DNA of 64,000 nucleotides from Flavobacterium sp. KACC 22761 (GTDB lineage Bacteria; Bacteroidota; Bacteroidia; Flavobacteriales; Flavobacteriaceae), in the NCBI RefSeq assembly GCF_034058155.1, contig NZ_CP139148.1, forward strand, positions 2,790,001 to 2,854,000. Direction: 5' to 3'. Below, piece after piece: positions 60,458 to 64,000 of the stretch; within the stretch, counting starts at the first letter, position 1, and every line of letters begins with the position of its first letter. The translations under genes and the position numbers were made by a program. The notes below the pieces were generated by a model. It saw nothing but the letters and a program-made list of their open reading frames with translations, did no database searches and had not been told where the DNA came from.

Positions 60458-61627
60458 TTAAATATATTTCAGCCACCAATATTTATTTTCAGCCTTATAT
60501 TTCCCAAACCATTGACAAGGTTTATAAAGAATCGTCACAACAAAAATCCAAACAAAATAAATTCCCCATAAAGGCAAACCACTTTGAATATTTCTAGATC
60601 TTCCAAAAGTTCCTGCCACAAAATCAAATTGCAACCAACTGAAACCTTGAGCAAAAAGCAGGACTAAAGTTAGAATATGAATGACATAAAAATGAACTAT
60701 AAAATAAAACAAAGGCACTTTTCCGTAAACTAAAGTTATTTTTTTAATTGTATTGTGAAATTGTTCCGCGAAAGCGAGCAACAAAAACATGATACCTAAA
60801 TTGAGCAAGCAAAATAGAAGCGATGGCGGATATTTGGTCACATTTATAAAAGATAAAAAAGTAAAAACCGGATCTTTTTGAAGACTCCACTTTATTGGAT
60901 CGCCATAAATATTCAAAAAGCGAATCGCCACAAATAAAGCTAAAGCGCTATAGCCAATTTTTACAAATAGTTTTTTTCTTTTTTCCGCTTCCAGTTCAAA
61001 GAATTTTCCGCTGGCAAAACCAACAAGCATTATTCCTAACCATTGAACTGGCGGATAGGCCATAATAAATACTCTTCCTAATAAAGGATTACCAAATGGA
61101 GTTCCAAATGGGCTAATGAATGACGTTAAAACCGAATTCAATTTCAAATTTTGTGAAACCACAATAAAAGGCAAAAGATTGTGGAAAATGAGAATACACA
61201 AACCTGTAATTCCTAATATTCTAGAAGGAATTTTCAAAAGCAAACCTAAAACAATAAAACCAAAACCTATTGTGGCTATAACTTCAAACAGAAGTGTGTG
61301 AAACCCAATATCAAAGTACAATCCGAAATTGAAAATGGTAAATTCGAGCAATAATAACCAAAAACCTCTTTTAAATAAAAATGTTCTGGTTTCGGCTAAA
61401 CTATTTTTTTGAAGCGAAAGATAAACGGAAGTTCCTGCCAGAAAAACAAAAGTTGGTGCACATAAATACGTAATCCAGCGCGTAAAAAACAACCAAGGCG
61501 TAGTGGTTGACAAATCAGTCGGACTTTGTGCAAGCGAATTAATATGCATCAAATCTCGAACATGATCAAGCGCCATAATAATCATTACAATGCCTCGGAC
61601 GATGTCTATTGATGGTTGTCGCTTCAT
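60458..61627 (-). CDS. DUF1624 / heparan-alpha-glucosaminide N-acetyltransferase-like membrane protein
   Basis: A 389-residue integral membrane protein with about nine helices. The N-terminus RQPSIDIVRGIVMIIMALDH followed by VRDLMH matches the DUF1624 family, in which this motif is highly conserved. Family members are related to acyltransferases acting on sugars. Substrate unknown. Confidence 0.8.
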   Translation of the reverse strand: MKRQPSIDIVRGIVMIIMALDHVRDLMHINSLAQSPTDLSTTTPWLFFTRWITYLCAPTFVFLAGTSVYLSLQKNSLAETRTFLFKRGFWLLLLEFTIFNFGLYFDIGFHTLLFEVIATIGFGFIVLGLLLKIPSRILGITGLCILIFHNLLPFIVVSQNLKLNSVLTSFISPFGTPFGNPLLGRVFIMAYPPVQWLGIMLVGFASGKFFELEAEKRKKLFVKIGYSALALFVAIRFLNIYGDPIKWSLQKDPVFTFLSFINVTKYPPSLLFCLLNLGIMFLLLAFAEQFHNTIKKITLVYGKVPLFYFIVHFYVIHILTLVLLFAQGFSWLQFDFVAGTFGRSRNIQSGLPLWGIYFVWIFVVTILYKPCQWFGKYKAENKYWWLKYI

Positions 61628-61709
61628 TAGTTTGGGTTTAAAATGCTTAAGAGTAAAACTAATGAATTATTTTTAAGTATTAAATAATGCCAGTGATTGT
61701 AAATAAATT

Positions 61710-61784
61710 GCCTCCAGCTTTAGCTGGAGGTTTGTGAGGAAAAGAAAAAGGCTTTAGCCAAAAGGTCATTTTTGGGCTAAAGCC
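61710..61784. repeat. Composite palindrome element GCCTCCAGCTT / GGCTTTAGCCAAA, second copy
   Basis: CCTCCAGCTTTAGCTGGAGG (61711-61730) is followed by AGGCTTTAGCCAAAA paired with TTTGGGCTAAAGCCT (61749-61784). Same build as 35461-35579. It lies in the 209-bp gap between the DUF1624 gene and the next minus-strand gene. Confidence 0.8.
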
Positions 61785-61836
61785 TATCGAAAGACTTTTG
61801 ATGGTACGAGTTAAAGCTTGAGGCTACTGGGAAAAG

Positions 61837-62202
61837 TTATTTCTTTAATCTAGATTTTACTTGATAAACAATCTCCCAAAAAATAACAGCAAAAACAGCA
61901 TTTGCAAGTATCGCAGTTTTAACCTGGTACGGATCGTACTCAAAAAGCAAATGCAAGTTTGTAAACTTCAATGCGAGAAACAGTGCCAATGTTGCAATTG
62001 CGATAGCGTAAAGTATGTTTAGCATTGGTCTCCATTTTAAAGCCACAAAAGCATAAATTATATTGAAAACCGCATAACCGAATCCTAAGGTTGTAAAAGG
62101 ATCGGTTTTTAATTTTTCGCCTATCTTTAAAATAATTGGTGTTGAAATTAGGTATAAGAAGAAAAGTATTGAATATGAAAGAATTCGTATTTGTGGTTTC
62201 AT
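61837..62202 (-). CDS. Small membrane protein of unknown function
   Basis: A 121-residue protein with four predicted helices (LSYSILFFLYLISTPIIL, TLGFGYAVFNIIYAFVAL, ILYAIAIATLALFLALKF, TAILANAVFAVIFWEIVY). No family recognised. The separate minus-strand gene and promoter-like gap argue for a real small protein. Confidence 0.55.
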   Translation of the reverse strand: MKPQIRILSYSILFFLYLISTPIILKIGEKLKTDPFTTLGFGYAVFNIIYAFVALKWRPMLNILYAIAIATLALFLALKFTNLHLLFEYDPYQVKTAILANAVFAVIFWEIVYQVKSRLKK

Positions 62203-62300
62203 TTTTTGTTATTTAAGATGAAGTGTTGCAAATGCAAAAGTAATTCGAAAAGATGAATTCTAAATGAAGTTAATTTGCTCTTCAGGTTTTCTTCGATGTT

Positions 62301-62750
62301 TTACGGCAATAGTTTTTCTATTTTTTCTTCTGATTTTTCCTTTAAAACACTATCTGGTTTGAAACTCCAAATGATTAGAAATTTTCCTTTTACGACATAT
62401 TCTTCCGGATGTTCATCAGTTGGCTGACCGTCTTTTCCCCAAAGTAATCCTTGCAGAAAACGATCGCCTTTAAAAACGTGATCAAATTCAAAATACATGA
62501 TAGAGCCACGATCGCCTTTGCTTCTAAAATTCTGAATGGCTTTGCTTTTTACAGTTCCAACAATATTGCTGTAGGTTTCAATATCATCATAAAAAGTGCA
62601 GGCTTGTGGCGTAATGCAAATATTGCCGTCGTTGAACGTGTAAGCTTTGGGAATTTCTTTTGGCTTTAATTTTAAATCAGCGATAGTTTGACTGAATGAA
62701 TTGATTGAAAGCAATAAAAATAATGCCGATAAGGGAATCGTAATTTTCAT
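62301..62750 (-). CDS. Small secreted protein of unknown function
   Basis: A 149-residue protein with a signal peptide (LSALFLLLSINSFSQ). GNICITPQACTFYDDIETY contains two cysteines that may pair. The C-terminus (YVVKGKFLIIWSFKPDS) looks like a beta-rich domain. No family recognised. Confidence 0.5.
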   Translation of the reverse strand: MKITIPLSALFLLLSINSFSQTIADLKLKPKEIPKAYTFNDGNICITPQACTFYDDIETYSNIVGTVKSKAIQNFRSKGDRGSIMYFEFDHVFKGDRFLQGLLWGKDGQPTDEHPEEYVVKGKFLIIWSFKPDSVLKEKSEEKIEKLLP

Positions 62751-62800
62751 GGTTTTTTGGTTTTATTTGATTTGGGTTAAGTTGTTAAAATATATTGATT

Positions 62801-63418
62801 TTACTTGATTGTAATCCAATCTGCCTTTATAGTTGTTCTTACCGGTTTAACAGGAATTTCTAAATCGGTATATTCACCAATTCTGTTGCTCTCCTTGGTA
62901 AAAAAATCAAATTCTAAATTGCTTTTTTTGTCCGTCATGAATTCCCAGTCCATTATTAAATCGATATAAACTTTAATATCGGGATATTTTTCCTGTATTT
63001 CTGCAACTGTAGATTTTGGATTTAATCCATTTTCTGTTTTTAGATTTTTGCTCAAAGCAATAATGGCTAATATTTCCTCAGAATCTCTTTTAGGAACGAG
63101 CGCAATAACAGGCTCATTTTTTAATGAATAAAGAAAAGCTTTTCCGCCACCGTCATAACCAAAATCATAAGCAGTTTCTTCTTTTTTGGTCAAAGATTTT
63201 AGCAGTTTTTCAGCATCACTAATTGTCATGCCGATTTTTATTTCACCGACTTTTCCATTTGAAATTTGAAATTTTTCAAAATCGAATTTTGGAATTGCTT
63301 TTGTTGAAATTTTAGCTTCTTGAATTCTTTTATTCCAGGTTTCGGCTTGTTTTTCTGCTTTGTCTTTACAGGAAAACTGGAATAAAATCAAGATTATAAA
63401 TAGTAGTTTTTTGGTCAT
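62801..63418 (-). CDS. Lipoprotein of unknown function
   Basis: A 205-residue lipoprotein (FIILILFQFSC, lipidated Cys17). The mature part contains GKVGEIKIGMTISDAEKLLK near residue 55 and NGLNPKSTVAEIQEKYPDIK near 130, a repeat-like pattern reminiscent of two alpha/beta units. No family recognised. Confidence 0.55.
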   Translation of the reverse strand: MTKKLLFIILILFQFSCKDKAEKQAETWNKRIQEAKISTKAIPKFDFEKFQISNGKVGEIKIGMTISDAEKLLKSLTKKEETAYDFGYDGGGKAFLYSLKNEPVIALVPKRDSEEILAIIALSKNLKTENGLNPKSTVAEIQEKYPDIKVYIDLIMDWEFMTDKKSNLEFDFFTKESNRIGEYTDLEIPVKPVRTTIKADWITIK

Positions 63419-63543
63419 TAGTTTTGGTTCGTTTTTTTAGAGAGTTTTTATATAATTATTTTCTCATTTTCATGAATTTGGGATTTGGTTTGCTTAGCTA
63501 AAATAGTTTTTTAAAGAATTAAACTTTAATATGGATAAAAATA

Positions 63544-63900
63544 TTATTTTTTATCTTCAAACTCATAATCAGAAAATTCAATAATTCTTTTTCCAACATT
63601 TGTATTAATTTCAATTTTTTGGCGAATAAATTCTATATCCAAATCATCAGAGGTTTTTACAATTCTGGTGGATTTTCCCAGATCATTTATATGATATATT
63701 TGAGGAATTCGGCCTAAAGGAATAATTATTTCTTCGACTTGATAAAAAACAACTTTGTTAAACTTTAAATATCGTTCTTCAAACAAATTATTTCCAAAAT
63801 CATAGGGAAACATTAAATTAAAAGTTATGGTTTGTTCCTGTGTATTTTCTATAACCTCTTCAATTGTACTTGCCATTAAACGATTACCTAATATGTCCAT
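63544..63900 (-). CDS. Cytoplasmic protein of unknown function
   Basis: A 118-residue protein without signal peptide or membrane segment. It is rich in acidic residues and beta-type segments (TITFNLMFPYDFGNNLFEER, RIIEFSDYEFEDKK). No family recognised. It lies 34 bp from the truncated gene at the right edge. Confidence 0.5.
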   Translation of the reverse strand: MDILGNRLMASTIEEVIENTQEQTITFNLMFPYDFGNNLFEERYLKFNKVVFYQVEEIIIPLGRIPQIYHINDLGKSTRIVKTSDDLDIEFIRQKIEINTNVGKRIIEFSDYEFEDKK

Positions 63901-63934
63901 TTTTTGATTTTTATAAAGTTGTTAAAGATATATT

Positions 63935-64000
63935 TTACGCCGATATTTTATCCGAATCATTTTCATCTTCTAAAATATAATTAGAAGGCGTTTTTCCTAA
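63935..64000 (-). CDS. 3' end of a gene running off the right edge
   Basis: The minus strand is open from the right edge to TAA at 63935-63937, encoding 21 residues that start LGKTPSNYILEDEN. GKTPSNY resembles the last helix of AraC-type regulators, but this is too short to identify. Not a complete gene in this window. Confidence 0.35.
   Translation of the reverse strand, partial: LGKTPSNYILEDENDSDKISA

Noticed and set aside
1..64000. CRISPR array or rRNA operon
   Set aside because: No regularly spaced 25-40 bp repeats with unique spacers and no rRNA sequence were seen.

Overview
The window looks like a chromosomal segment of a Flavobacterium-type member of the Bacteroidota. The DNA is AT-rich and ribosome-binding sites are mostly absent. 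Several genes carry the family's promoter element TAnnTTTG. Protein content points the same way: LolA, an LptF/G-type permease and FtsK beside RibB, many short secreted proteins with signal peptides ending in AQ or SQ, SusC-plug-like and DUF4349 lipoproteins, and a GHL10/AmpG/AnmK cluster. No rRNA, CRISPR array, prophage or large integrated element was seen. Identifications rest on reading motifs by eye; no database search was run.

Layout. 1-2578: the 3' end of a cyanophycinase-like peptidase and two amidinotransferase-fold hydrolases (arginine/citrulline side). The last of these, CtlX-like, has its extreme C-terminus replaced by an IS6-family insertion sequence at 2562-3343. 3344-3951: gene-poor DNA with GTGCCAC repeats, a strong hairpin and a tRNA-Ser(UGA). 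4103-11157: a minus-strand housekeeping block (thioesterase, RibB with a degenerate second domain, LptF/G-type permease, LolA, FtsK, DgkA, Tpx). 11537-13032: a thiol-redox group (small DUF protein, thioredoxin, 2-Cys peroxiredoxin). 13156-20772: a minus-strand peptidoglycan-recycling cluster (NagZ-like GH3, GNAT, lipoprotein, TPR protein, AmpG-like permease, GHL10 hydrolase, AnmK). 20927-24516: secreted and small unknown proteins. 24642-31263: an FAD/Fe-S dehydrogenase, a Tat-signal Gfo/Idh/MocA oxidoreductase and an amino-acid permease. 31410-35385: a DUF695 protein between twin terminators, a Cys/Met PLP lyase divergent from an Lrp-type regulator, and a toxin-antitoxin pair whose toxin has a stop codon. 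35741-46058: LpdA, lipocalin, DoxX, DUF4349, PabB, TilS, DsbD and an ammonium channel. 46399-54701: two secreted amidohydrolase-like proteins, a second Gfo/Idh/MocA enzyme, a coiled-coil secreted protein and a ComM-type ATPase. 54880-64000: mostly small secreted, lipoprotein or membrane unknowns, plus an ArsR-SRPBCC-SRPBCC operon with a visible operator.

How the parts work together. The clearest functional unit is peptidoglycan recovery: muropeptide uptake by the AmpG-like permease, trimming by GHL10 and NagZ-like hydrolases, and phosphorylation of anhydro-MurNAc by AnmK. The redox group (Tpx, thioredoxin, peroxiredoxin) and the envelope group (LolA, LptF/G) are other coherent sets.

The most unusual non-coding signal is a pair of structured intergenic repeats (33976-34039 and 58820-58881). 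They share an AACCC-loop hairpin and an outer closing stem, and their differences are compensatory base pairs. Several other inverted-repeat families recur between genes. I saw no convincing new defence or metabolic system; the best leads are listed as findings.
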